64,000 nt of DNA, taken from Typha latifolia (Eukaryota > Streptophyta > Magnoliopsida > Poales > Typhaceae). The translations under genes and the position numbers were made by a program. The DNA lies in the NCBI GenBank assembly GCA_019914945.1, contig CM034109.1:5766001-5830000 (forward strand), given 5' to 3'. The notes under the pieces are model-generated. The model did no database searches, was not told the DNA's origin, and was given only the letters and a program-made list of their open reading frames with translations. Shown here piece after piece: positions 22,541-33,600 of the stretch; positions within the stretch are counted from its first letter, which is position 1; every line of letters begins with the position of its first letter.

Positions 22541-25500
22541 ATTGTCGGTGGACAGATTCGTTAGAAAGCATTGTATGCACATCCTTATTAATTCCGGGAG
22601 TACATACAAATTTCTAGATGAGAGGTTTGTGAGAAAGTTGGGCTTAGGTGCTAAACCAACTGCGGGGTTTGACGTTGCTATTGGAGATGGCACGAAGCTT
22701 AGGGCGGAGAGCTTGTGTCGCCGGGTTGGTATACGGGTGCAAAAAAATGACATCATTGTAGACTTGTATCTGTTGGTACTATGAGGAGCGGACATTGTCC
22801 TAGGCACACAATAGTTACAAAGCTTGGGACCCATCACTTTTGATTTTCAGAGCATCTGGATGAAATTTAAGCAAGGAAACAAAGATATGTGGCTTGATGG
22901 TGTTCGGTCTCCGTCAATTCTAGCGATGCAGCCAATGGTGGGGCTACCTTGTGTAAGTGATTTGGCTTATCTCTTTCAGTTAGGACCAGTATGAGACGAG
23001 CCTTAAATGAGTCTAGATACTACCATCGAGTTGTCTAATTTATTAGATAAATTTTCTGGACTTTTTGAGGAACCAAAGGAGTTGCCACCAAGGCGAATAA
23101 CAGACCATCGCATAGAGATTATACCTGGGGGTGCACCAGCGAACGTGAGGCAATATCGGTATCCACATGTGCAAAAGAAAGTTATCTCCAAGATAGTAGC
23201 CGAGATGTTGGAGCAATGTCTCATCCAACCAAGTCATAGCTCTTACTTATTGCCCGTGCTATTGGTGCGAAAGAAGGACGGGACATGGCATTTTTGTGTT
23301 GACTATCGGGCACTAAACACTAGCACCGTAAATGATCGGTATCTCATTCCGGTTATAGAGGAGCTGTTGGACGAGCTTGCAGGGGCGACCATATTTAGCA
23401 AGATTGACTTGAGGGCCGAATATCATCAAATTAGAGTTCACCCGGCGGATGTGCACAAAATTGTATTTCGGACTCTAGACGGGCACTACGAGTTTTGGGT
23501 GATGCCCTTTGGTCTCACCAATGCTCTAGCTACTTTTCAAGGCCTCATAAATAATATTTTTCAGCCACTACTGCGAATGTATATCTTAGTATTCTTTGAC
23601 GATATTTTGGTGTATAGTAGGGCTGAAATGGAGCATTAGCGGAATTTGGAGGATGTGCTGAATTTGTTAAAGCAAAACCAGTTGAAGATTAAGAAGTTCA
23701 AGTGCTTATGGGGAGTACCACAAGTGGAGTATTTAAGCCACATCATCTTAGCGGAAGGTGTAGCGACGGATCATCAAAAGGTAGCATGTATGGCTGCTTA
23801 GCCGATCCCTACTACCACCGTAGGATTGCGAGGATTCTTTAGGCTAACCGGATATTATCGCTGCTTCATCACCGAGTATGGCAAGATCGTTGCTTCTCTC
23901 ACTTCTTTACTAAAGGACTCTTTTAGATGGACGAATAAAGCCACCGCAGCCTTTAAAAACTAAAAACAACAATGACGACGACTCCCGTTCTAGCTCTACT
24001 AGACTTCACCAAAGAGCTCATTATGAAATGTGATACATCGTGAGTTGGCAAAGGAGCTATACTAATGCAAGGAGGACGTCCCATAGCCTTTCTTAGCAAG
24101 ACCTTATCAAAAAAATCCCAGCAATTATCGACCTACGAGAGAGAGATGTTGGCAATTCTGCATGCGATGACAAAGTGGAGGTCTTATTTGATCGGTAGGC
24201 GATTTATTATTCGAACCGATCAAAGGAGCCTTCCATACTTTATGGGACATCGTATTCATACTCCGGCACAGTAGAGATGGGTCACAAAATTGCTGGGGTA
24301 TGATTATAAAATTCAATACAAGAAAGGAACAGAAAATAGAGTGGCGGATGCACTATCACGCCAACCTGATACTGCCGAGCTTGCAACCTATTCTTCTCAT
24401 ACTTTTTCTTTTCTTGATGAGCTGAGGTATGCATGTACATCTGGCCCAGATGTTTTGAGATTGTTATAGGAGGTGTTGGATGATCCGGAGCGCCATCCAG
24501 AGTTAGAGAATCAAGGTAGTTTGATGATGGACCGCGGGTGCATTCAAATGCCCACAAATGATGGATTGCGACATAAATTATTGGAGCACTTCCACCAAAT
24601 TCTAGAGACTGGTCATGAGGGTGTCTTGAGGACTTATAGGAGGATATCTCAGAGTTGTACTTGGCCAGGATTGAGGCGGAATGTGAGAAGTTTTGTCCGT
24701 GCTTGTAAAGTCTGTCAAAGGGCTAAGACAATCACATTGAAACCGACCGAATTACTACAACCTCTACTGATATCAGATCATATTTGGGAAGACATTTTTA
24801 TGGATTTCATAGAGGGTCTTCCGCTAGTACGTGGTTATTCTATTACTTTTGTGGTCGTTGACAGACTGAGCAAGTATGCGCACTTTTCTATATTGTCACA
24901 TCCATTTTCAGTCAAGTCAGTGGCTAAAATTTTTGTTAGAGATGTTGCTCGGTTACATGGCATGCCATGCACGATTATCTCGGATCATGATTGTATATTT
25001 ATGATCGACTTTTGGACGGAGTTTTTCAGATTGTAGGGGACTCGATTGAACTTCAATTCGGCCTACCATCCACAGACGGACGGTCAAACTGAGGTGGTCA
25101 ATCGAGGCATTGAGCAGTACTTGAGGTGCTTTGTTGGAGAAATGCCGAGACGATAGTTGGAGTTCTTACCGTGGGCGGAGTGGCCTTACAACACCGCCTA
25201 CCAAAGCAGCATTGCCACGACTCCGCTCGAGGTGGTGTATGGGTGCACGGCTCCGATATTATGCGTTTATGATTTAGTGGCATCTGCAGATCGAACGAAG
25301 GTGGACTTAGCTTTGATGGATAGAGACGCCACATTGAGGAGGTTGCATGCCCATCTTAAACTTACTCAAAACTGCATGAAGCAAGTTTATAATCGCAGCC
25401 ATAGGGAGCAGAAGTTCGACATCGGCAGTTGGGTCTTCGTGAGGGTACAATCGTATTGTCAGGTGACCTTGTGTCCGATGCGAAACAAGAAGTTAGCACA

Positions 25501-25835
25501 TTGCTACTTTGGTCCATTTCGAGTGTTAAAGGTATTGGTCCAGTTGCATATCGTTTGGAGCTGCTAGAGAGGTCGAGAGCGCATCCTGTCTTCCATATTT
25601 TATTGCTAAGGGAGCAGAATGGAGATCATAAGGTCGTTGGATCAGTTCTACCGGGGCTATTGGAGGAGACAGAGATCGTAGAGCCAATTCGTGTACTTGC
25701 TAGGCATCGACGACATCATGGTACCAGATTAGAGATGGAGGTTCTAGTCGAGTGGCTTGGCAAGCCACCCGATGAGGCGACATGAGAGTTGAAGACAGAC
25801 ATCTTGGAGCGTTTCCCTGACTTTACACCTTGAGA
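22541..25835 (+). pseudogene. Ty3/gypsy pol remnant (PR-RT-RH-IN)
   Basis: The protease core near 22581 reads Leu-Ile-Asn-Ser-Gly-Ser-Thr, so the catalytic Asp is replaced by Asn. Reverse transcriptase spans about 23010-23900, with FSKIDL and a Phe-Asp-Asp-Ile-Leu catalytic segment near 23600. RNase H text is at about 24000-24370. Integrase runs from about 24540, with a His/Cys zinc region near 24585-24720 and the first catalytic Asp in MDFIEGLP. Stops are seen at about 23637, 23799, 23961, 24271, 24467, 25034, 25154 and 25783. The last replaces a Trp in a chromodomain-like EATW segment. No intact polyprotein is possible. Confidence 0.88.
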
Positions 25836-25860
25836 GCAAGGTGGGGTAAGCGTGGTAGGC

Positions 25861-26576
25861 TGACACACTTGGTTAGAGTCTTTCTTATTGTATTAGTTAT
25901 TTATTTTTATTAAAATAAATTTTCTATAGGTCGCGTTCGAACGCATGCATTAGGTTCGCAAAAATAGAGAATGTCTTTCGTGCGTTCGAACGTGATCAGG
26001 CGCGTTCAAACTCGATTGACGGGAGTTCACTAGAATTAGAGTTAATAATTATTATTTTGGCTTGTTGGCTAGCCTCTATAAAGGTGTGGATGGCAGTCAA
26101 AAGCTATTAGAATATTAGTTTCTTGCTTATCTATCTTCTATCTACCCTAATCTCCCTCCTCTATCTTCACTAACCTACCACCTCTATCATTGACAAGGTC
26201 TCTCCTAACTTCTAATCTCTATGTCTGTCGAGTCCTCCCTCTTCCTTGGGATCTCGACCACTTCTTCATCTTCGTCTTTATCACTTAAACAGCATCAACC
26301 ATCCACCTTCGTCTTCATTATCATCCATAGCCCTAACATCCACTCCACCCTTCACCACCACCATTATACACACTATATCATATTTTTGTCCTAGTTGCAG
26401 TTCGAATCTACAAAGAGCGTAAATACAAAAAGCGTAGATTAGGGAGTTATGGATTGATTCCACTTAGTTTCGTAATTTTCTGACTATAAAAAATTTGGTG
26501 AATATTTTTTCTCGGTTGCACGAACTGCTTCCTATAATAAATCTAGATTTTGAGGGAGTTGTTCCGTAACATATCA
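25861..26576 (+). repeat. 3' LTR of the Ty3/gypsy element
   Basis: This 716-bp copy begins TGACACACT and ends ATATCA. It lacks about 21 bp present in the 5' LTR near the TTCGAA palindromes. A G-rich stretch (GAGCAAGGTGGGG) about 15 bp upstream may be the polypurine tract. The TATA box is at 26076-26083. Confidence 0.9.
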
Positions 26577-26662
26577 AGATACCATCCAAGTCTACATCAC
26601 CCTCCTAAGTTGCATAACATATCAAGATACCATCCAAGTCTACATCACCCTCCCAAGTTGCA
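26567..26662 (+). repeat. 48-bp tandem duplication spanning the LTR-host junction
   Basis: Units 26567-26614 and 26615-26662 differ by one base (T/C). Each starts with the last 10 bp of the LTR (TAACATATCA) followed by 38 bp of flanking DNA, so the duplication happened after the retrotransposon inserted. Confidence 0.93.
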
Positions 26663-28280
26663 GGACTTACGCACCGACTCTACACAAGTTAGTTTCTTTA
26701 GTCAATTTTGACTCAACATAATTTTGGGGTTTTATGGCTTAAAGATAATGAAAACAATGAGAAGTCAATGTTTCATCTTCTGGAGTGTAATTTTGGCTTA
26801 TTAAAATTTTGATAGATTTGTTTGACTGCAATGAGCTCAAGCATGGAATCATGTTCAGTTGCCCTTGTGGTAGGGAAAATTGAAAAGTAATAACATCGTT
26901 GATGCAGAAGAATAAAAATAGAAAGTTCTATTGTTGCCCAGAAATAAAGGTATCCTCAATCTGCGAAACACTTCTTGCTAAATTTTATTGAATACAACAT
27001 AAGTATAGTAGAAGAATAATGTCAATTTTACTCAAATTTGCAGAATGACGTGCACTTTTTTTGCAAGGTGCGATGATATCAACTTTCGTTTAATAGATCT
27101 CAAATACTAGTTGTACACAATTGAGCTTTAATTAGAGTTAATGGAGAAAAAGATTGGAAAGATCTACAAGACTCTTTAGTTGGGAATTATTGTGATGTTA
27201 ATTTTGTGTCACTCTATGTGAAGTGATATAAAAATGGCATATTTATAATATTTTAGGAAATTTCTAACATTTCATCATTTGTTGTAGCTCAGTTGAAAAC
27301 TTTGTGGATTATTTTATCTAAAATTCAATTGTAGTTCAATTGAGAAATTTGGAATCAAGTGCTCAGTACTGTGCTATATTGTTTGTAGTTCAATTGAGAA
27401 CTTATAAACAATATTATCTACAGTTCAATTATAGTTCAATTGAGAATCAAGTGCTCAGCATTATTTATACTTCATTAGAATTTATGAAATTAGAACTTGT
27501 GCTATGTTGTTTGAAATTCAATTGTGAACTTCTAAAATTAAGGTATGATTTATTTATCATACCACACACGATAATAACTGAGCATAATATCCTTGATTTA
27601 CTCATCCTAGACATATAATAATAGTTGAGCATAATAGCTGAGAACACATGTAAAGAGACACACAATAGTTGCCATGATGACATAAAACATAACAACCTAA
27701 GAACACATTAAAAGAGACACACCAAACATACCATAATTCGAGAGCACATCATTACTTAACACAAACACATCATAATATGAAAATAATTAAATACATTTTA
27801 CTCTCCTATACTTCAAAAAGTTTTAAACTAATCTTTATACTTATGACTTAAGTGAGACTGTTAATTTTTTTTATTAAATTTAATCAAGTACCATGGATAT
27901 TTTGATAATTTTATTGTATTATATCAAAATCTGTATGTCTTCTGTAATAATAATTAATGAGTAAAGCGAAAATGAACACCAAATTTTTTACATAAAAAAA
28001 ATCTCAGATGGGTAAAAAAATCATAAATCAAACTAATCACTAATAAACTTAGCAATTTAGAAGACTGGACTTATAAATAACTCATTGATTTCTATAGCTT
28101 TATCTGACACAATCTTGATCGCTAGACCTCGTGATTCACTATTTTCTATGATTAATTTCCAATCTCACTACATGTTAAGATTGATTTTTCGTCTTTATGA
28201 CCCTTAAGATGAATCCTTTCAATATAAAAGATGAGTAAAAACCTCTATTAGTAAAAAATGTTGTTTCTTCAAAAATCTCT
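26663..28280. other. AT-rich intergenic DNA with short repeats
   Basis: No gene is recognised. The motif AGTTCAATTGAGAA recurs at roughly 60-90 bp intervals between 27275 and 27500, together with CAAGTGCTCAG. Repeated GAGAACACAT and AGAGACACAC words occur at 27640-27760. Confidence 0.5.
27783..27900 (+). repeat. Dispersed repeat, copy 2
   Basis: It shares several words in order with 18117-18262, including AAAAAGTTTTAAACTA and TTATACTTATGA. It is probably the same MITE-like family. Confidence 0.45.
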
Positions 28281-28289
28281 TTTCTAATC

Positions 28290-28640
28290 GATGACCAATG
28301 TGCTATAGGGTTAGGGTATCCTAACTTTTATATACCTTATAAAGATAAGGCCAAATATAAGTTAAATTAGGTCTCACGGAATCTCAAATTTTGCAAAGTT
28401 TTGTGACCTCGTTCAAATGCAGTTGACCCAGTTCAAATGGCCTCCAAGTGTATTAAAACGACTAGAAACACTCCTCTATATATGCAAACGCCTTCGAACA
28501 TTATAGAGTGCATTCAAACAGCCAAAACGTGCTTCTTTATATGTGCAAACGCCTTCGAACGCGCTTCGAACACGTTGATTAAATGCTTCAAATCTTATTA
28601 AAACTTGTAGATATGTCTATATATATATATATAAATATTT
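28290..28640 (+). repeat. LTR-like remnant with TTCGAAC repeats
   Basis: CGTTCAAATGC, GCCTTCGAACATT, GCCTTCGAACGCG and CTTCGAACACG recur within 200 bp, and a TATATGCAAACGCC-type segment is duplicated about 65 bp apart. This echoes the palindrome-rich zone of the Ty3 LTRs at 20.4 and 25.9 kb, so it may be a decayed related LTR. No PBS was found beside it. Confidence 0.4.
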
Positions 28641-28899
28641 AAAATATTTTGTACATATTTACCAACACTAAAAACCTAATACGCTCACACGGCACGTTCG
28701 ACATGCATTGCTACTTGGTTGGTTATCGACAATCAAATAAATCATATATCAATACTATAATTATAAACGCTGATGAGATCGATGACTTATATTTAAAATA
28801 AAATCTCTAAACTCTTTAGTGATTTACAATTATCGTAAAATGCTAAATTTATTAGTTTTTCTTCTAAGCTACAAAATAGCAACTCACATGTCAAAACAT

Positions 28900-29390
28900 G
28901 CCTTATTCGCTTAAAGCCCTCGCTGCTGGGCATCCTGAAGCTTAACATCGATGACTCCTATATTGACTGGAATGTCTTGGATGGCACTAGCTTCCTCTTT
29001 TGCTCCCCAACTAGAGAGCCCCTCCTTGTTAGCAATTGCTAAGAATGATTTTGCTCTACTTTGACGGCTGAGATCGTTGCCCTCAAGGTAGCTCTCCTCA
29101 CTTTCTGTCATTGGGCTAACTCCTCAGCCACATTGAGTCTAACTCTCTGCTCCTCATCAACATCATCAACCGGATCCATCACCCTCCTTTGGCAATCATC
29201 ACTATTGTTAAAGAAATTCACCTTCTACTTTTCTTATTCCCTAGCTCTCAAATTTTCTATATCTATTGCGAGACTAATTCTTGCCACCTCTGTTCGCTCC
29301 ATAGCTACTATTATAATTGAGCCGAGTGTTACCCAAACCCACTGGTATGCATTTTGCCCTCAAACCTTAAAGTAATTTTTATACTTGTCA
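28900..29390 (-). other. Degenerate coding-like stretch, identity unknown
   Basis: Minus-strand frames show Arg/Glu/Asp-rich coding-like text in several pieces (29375-29230, 29200-29100, 29111-28911) separated by stops. It may be a gag-type fossil, but I do not recognise a domain. Confidence 0.3.
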
Positions 29391-29479
29391 TAGTCAATTA
29401 ATACATTCACTGTTCTTAAAAAGAGAAGTGAAGTTATACTTTTATCTCTAGTGATTTGGCTTAATTTTATAAAAATCCT

Positions 29480-29885
29480 ATATATTTTCAACTAAAATAC
29501 TTAACCCCCCTTATGATTTTAACTAAAATGTAATTGTTAATTATTTTATCATATTTGATTAAACCAGATGTCAAATTTGAAGACCCTTATTAGGAGACAA
29601 AGTTGTAGAAGATTAGATAAGCTTTTCTACACATCTTAAATAATACCGATAGGATTTAAAATGATAAAAATATGATATATATATATATATATATTATCTT
29701 TGTTACCTAAAATTCGGTCAGTATTATTTTAGATGTTTTAAAAAGTTTACTTTGTCTATAATAAAGATCTTTAAATTTGACATCTGGTTTGATTAAATAT
29801 GATGAAAAGGATAATGATTGCACTCAAAATTATAAAGTGCTTAAGTACTTTAAAAATATATTATGTCTTTTTTAAACTGGGCCAA
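29480..29885. mobile_element. Foldback (MITE-like) element with arms near 180 bp
   Basis: The left arm (about 29480-29670) and right arm (about 29700-29885) are inverted copies around an (AT)n core at 29673-29694. Matching pieces include ATATTTGATTAAACCAGATG on the left and its near-perfect complement at 29782-29804. Others are GTCAAATTTGAAGA with its partner, and TAATACCGA with its partner. No coding capacity. It lies about 750 bp upstream of CCT5. The target duplication was not resolved. Confidence 0.72.
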
Positions 29886-30479
29886 ACCTACCACGATATA
29901 TGTAAGGGATATTTATAAATCACACTATACATTATACCTATTTTGTTATTCATACTCCATCTTTAAGGATTTTATAAGCTGATTCTTCATTTTCTTCTAT
30001 AATTCTTATTTAACACCTTGACGTTATTTTGACTAACTAACGTCAACCAAGTTACTAAAATACCCCCACCATTCCTCTCTTTTTCTATATCCCTCCACCA
30101 TCTTCCCCACCTACCTTTTTCATTATCACCTTTCCTCATCTTTTCCGCTCTCCCTCATCCTCCTCATTTTCTTCTTTTTTTGATTCTTTTTCTTCTTCTT
30201 TTATTGGAAGAGAAAAAGACGATGAAGAAAATATAAGTAATTTAGGTATTTATAAATTATTTTATATATTATAATTAAGTATTTTTTTTTTTTTAGTATC
30301 ATCTAAGTTAAATCAGTGTATTAAATGACAATTATAGAGGAAAAGGAAGCGCGGGTTTACAAAATGATAAAAAATAAGTGTAAATTATAAAATAAATAAA
30401 ATATAGAGTGTGATTTGTAAAAATCTCTAAATATAATTATAAAAAAAAAAGGTTTGGGCAGTGGACTACTAATGTAAAT

Positions 30480-30646
30480 ATTAGTGTATAAGGAGGCCCA
30501 TCAAAACTCGCATCTGCTACCATTTATAGCAAAGAACTCTTTTCCTTGTCGAACCTACGATTCCCTCTTCTTCTTGCGGCGTTCTCTTCTTTTTAACCTC
30601 TCTTCTTTTAAGTCCTCGGAGGAAGAAGGGAATAAAGAAGGCAACA
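30480..30646 (+). promoter_or_regulatory. Proximal promoter and 5' UTR of CCT5
   Basis: GGCCCA at 30495-30500 resembles the site II / UP1-type element common in plant housekeeping promoters. A TATA-like TGTATAAGG lies at 30485-30493. A pyrimidine-rich leader (30540-30610) precedes the start ATG in context AACAATGG. The assignment is by resemblance only. Confidence 0.45.
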
Positions 30647-33600
30647 ATGGCGTTAGCGTTCGACGAGTTCGGGAGACCGTTCATAATACTTAAGGAGCAG
30701 GAGCAGAAGAGTCGGCTAAGAGGATTGGACGCGCAGAAGGCCAATATCGCTGCGGGGAAGGCCGTGGCTCGGATCCTTCGCACCTCCCTCGGCCCAAAGG
30801 GCATGGATAAGATTCTCCAAAGCCCCGATGGGGATGTTACTATTTGTTAGTATCCTTGATTACTTTCGATTTCTTGTTAGTTTGGTTTTATTTGGTTTTG
30901 TTTTGCTCTTCTGCGACTTGGGTTTGGTAAAAATTCGATTTTTGTGAAGCAAAGGTGGGATCTTGGTTTGGTTTTGGTGATGTTTGGGGGTTGCATAAGT
31001 GGGCATGAATAAGATACTTCAGAGAGGATGTCACCTTTAGTTAGTTCCCCGATTCCTTTCCTATTTATTGTGCTTTTTCTTTTCTAATTCCAGTTGAGTT
31101 TGATGGGAATTTGGGTATCGTGAAGGAAAAGTTGGGTTTTGGTGATGTTTGATAAGTTAGAGAAATGCGGTATTCATCGTTGTTGATTTCCTTTTTCTAT
31201 TTTTTTTTTCTAGTGAAATAGATTGGTGGCACCAAGGGCGTGAAGAAGAGTTTCACAGCGCTGATGGGGATGTCTCCTTCTGTTACTATTCTGACGACTC
31301 TATTTGTTCTGTTTGGGGAGTTGGATGTAGTTAAGGAAAGGTTGGATTTTGGGTTGTTCTTCTGTTATGTTTGTTTGCTTTCAGCAATGGGGTTTTCCTC
31401 TTTGTTGAGTACAGGGCGGATTTGAAATATTGGATTTTAAGTGTGATTTGATTTGTTCAGTAGGTTATGGTGGATATATGTATCTGAGGAATTACTAGAA
31501 TTGCTGTGGGTATGTGGGTATTGTTTGTTTCCAGTTTCACCAAGGGCGTAAAATGTTTTTTCTTTCTGGATTCAGCTCAGTCGTTATTTGGATGTGGTAA
31601 TTGGAAGCTTGAATTTTGGGTTAATTTTGGTGAGGCTTCCTTGGTTTGCAGAAATGGGGGTTTGGCTTTTTTTTTTTCCTTCTTTTTTGATGGTTTAACA
31701 GAGAAGACGAGGTGAGTTAGGTATCGGGTAGATGGTGTCGTTTTGGGATTTGAGGATGATCCGACTTATTTAGTAGGTTATGGCAATGGTGGATAAGTCT
31801 ATCTGAGATATTCATAATAGTATGCATATGTGGGTAATGCTTGTTCCCAATTGCAGTTGATCATAATTAGTAGTGAAATTCATAATTAGTTTTATTTGCT
31901 TGTTTGTTATTTTATGGGGAATGAAAAGAGGTATACAGTGCAAAACAGGTTATATGTATAGGAGTTATGAACTAACCTGTTTATACCCTAATTTCATGTA
32001 AATTTGATATATTTTGTGGATTTCATTATTTCTTATGCTGTTGATATCTTCTCTTTAGCTCCTCAGTGATATTTTTATCCAGAAATAGAAGGGTGAGAGA
32101 TGGAAAGTAACTGTTTAGGCTGGCTATAAAGCTTTCCAATAAAACCTATCACAAGTTTCAAAATTTTAAATTTAGCGCTCATTTTTCTTATGTTTGTAGC
32201 AAATGATGGTGCAACAATCTTGGAGCAAATGGACATCGACAATCAGATCGCTAAGCTGATGGTGGAGTTATCTCGTAGTCAAGACTATGAAATAGGTGAT
32301 GGTACCACAGGAGTTGTAGTTATGGCTGGTGCACTTCTAGAACAGGCTGAGAAGCTTCTGGAACGTGGTATTCATCCTATTAGGATTGCCGAAGGTTATG
32401 AGATGGCCTCCAGGATTGCTGTCGAGCATCTTGAACGCATTTCTCAAAAGTTTGAATTTAGTGCAACTAATATAGAGCCTTTGGTGCAGACTTGTATGAC
32501 AACATTGTCCTCAAAGATGTAAGTTTGCTTATAATTCCTTCCATTTCTTTTTTGGAAAATAGGCATTGCCTTCCCATCTTCATTATAAATTCCTTCCGGT
32601 TATTTGAATAACCTATCATGTTTCCTTTAGTACATTTTTTTTGGTGGTTGGTCAAAGATGAAAATCTTAGTAGCATCTCCAGGACTCAAAAGGAATTGTG
32701 AATTTAGCTCTGGAATCAATAGTTATTTGCTGTTTTATGTCACAATGGTATCTTAGAATTTTATTTATCCCTTTTATACATGATCAACTGGATCTGTAAT
32801 TAGTTTGATGGTCTTCCTGCTATGGGAGTTTGATGTGATTAGAGAACTTAAGAGAAATTTATAGCATCTTAGTACTTGTACTAACAAGTTCTATAACTAA
32901 CAAAAGGTTATATATCTTATAAGAAATACCACAAGAACTAATAAAATGCCAAATCAAGGGACTTATGTCGTGGAATGACACACTCAGCTAAAATAATAAC
33001 AATGCAGATGTGTTGAGTTAGATTTAGAAGTTCTAGTAGGGTGAAGTTGATATAGTTATAAGGTGGTCATTTCTGAATATTGCTACAGAGTAATTTTCGT
33101 GAAAAGTAAATTTTCTCCATAAATAGTGCTGTTTAATCTGCAAGCACAAGATCTGCATCTGTTGAATTCTATTAACAGATCAGAAAGCTTATATGCAGCT
33201 TTTTTTATTTTTTCATTCACAAAATCTCATAAAATGTATTCTAGTATAATATTGATGCCACATATCAAAGAGAGAAGAAAATATGAGGTACACAATATAT
33301 CTTTTGTTTATCTATTGGATTCCTCAAATATAATTTAATATCTATCTATATGATGAGTATTATATATTTAAATAAAGATTATGAGGATGTCATGGAATCA
33401 TGAAAGACTTTCTAATATATATATATATATTTCTATGATGAATTTAAAAATCTTTTCTTGTGAGAGCTATGTGGGTCAGTTAGGGTAGAGGAAAACTCAT
33501 TTTCTTCTTCGAGTCTTGCCTCTTGCTTTCCTCTCTCCTGCAGGCCTTTAGTTGTGCTTTTGTTTCATTTAATTCAGGATAATAGAAACTTAGAAAGTTC

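Larger units (their letters stand above)
20314..26576 (+). mobile_element. Ty3/gypsy LTR retrotransposon, complete outline, inactive
   Basis: The outline is LTR 20314-21062, PBS 21064-21075, gag, protease, reverse transcriptase, RNase H, integrase, then a chromodomain-like tail and LTR 25861-26576. The order PR-RT-RH-IN identifies Ty3/gypsy. The degenerate tail around 25620-25830 resembles that of chromoviruses (inference). LTR outer ends are TG...CA. Flanking 5-mers are AAATA and AGATA, so the target duplication has one mismatch. Multiple stops and frame changes make it dead. The LTRs differ by many substitutions and by a deletion of about 21 bp in the 3' copy, so the insertion is not young. 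Confidence 0.92.

Noticed and set aside
30517..30804. Minus-strand frame over the CCT5 start
   Set aside because: It is a shadow of CCT5 exon 1 and its leader.
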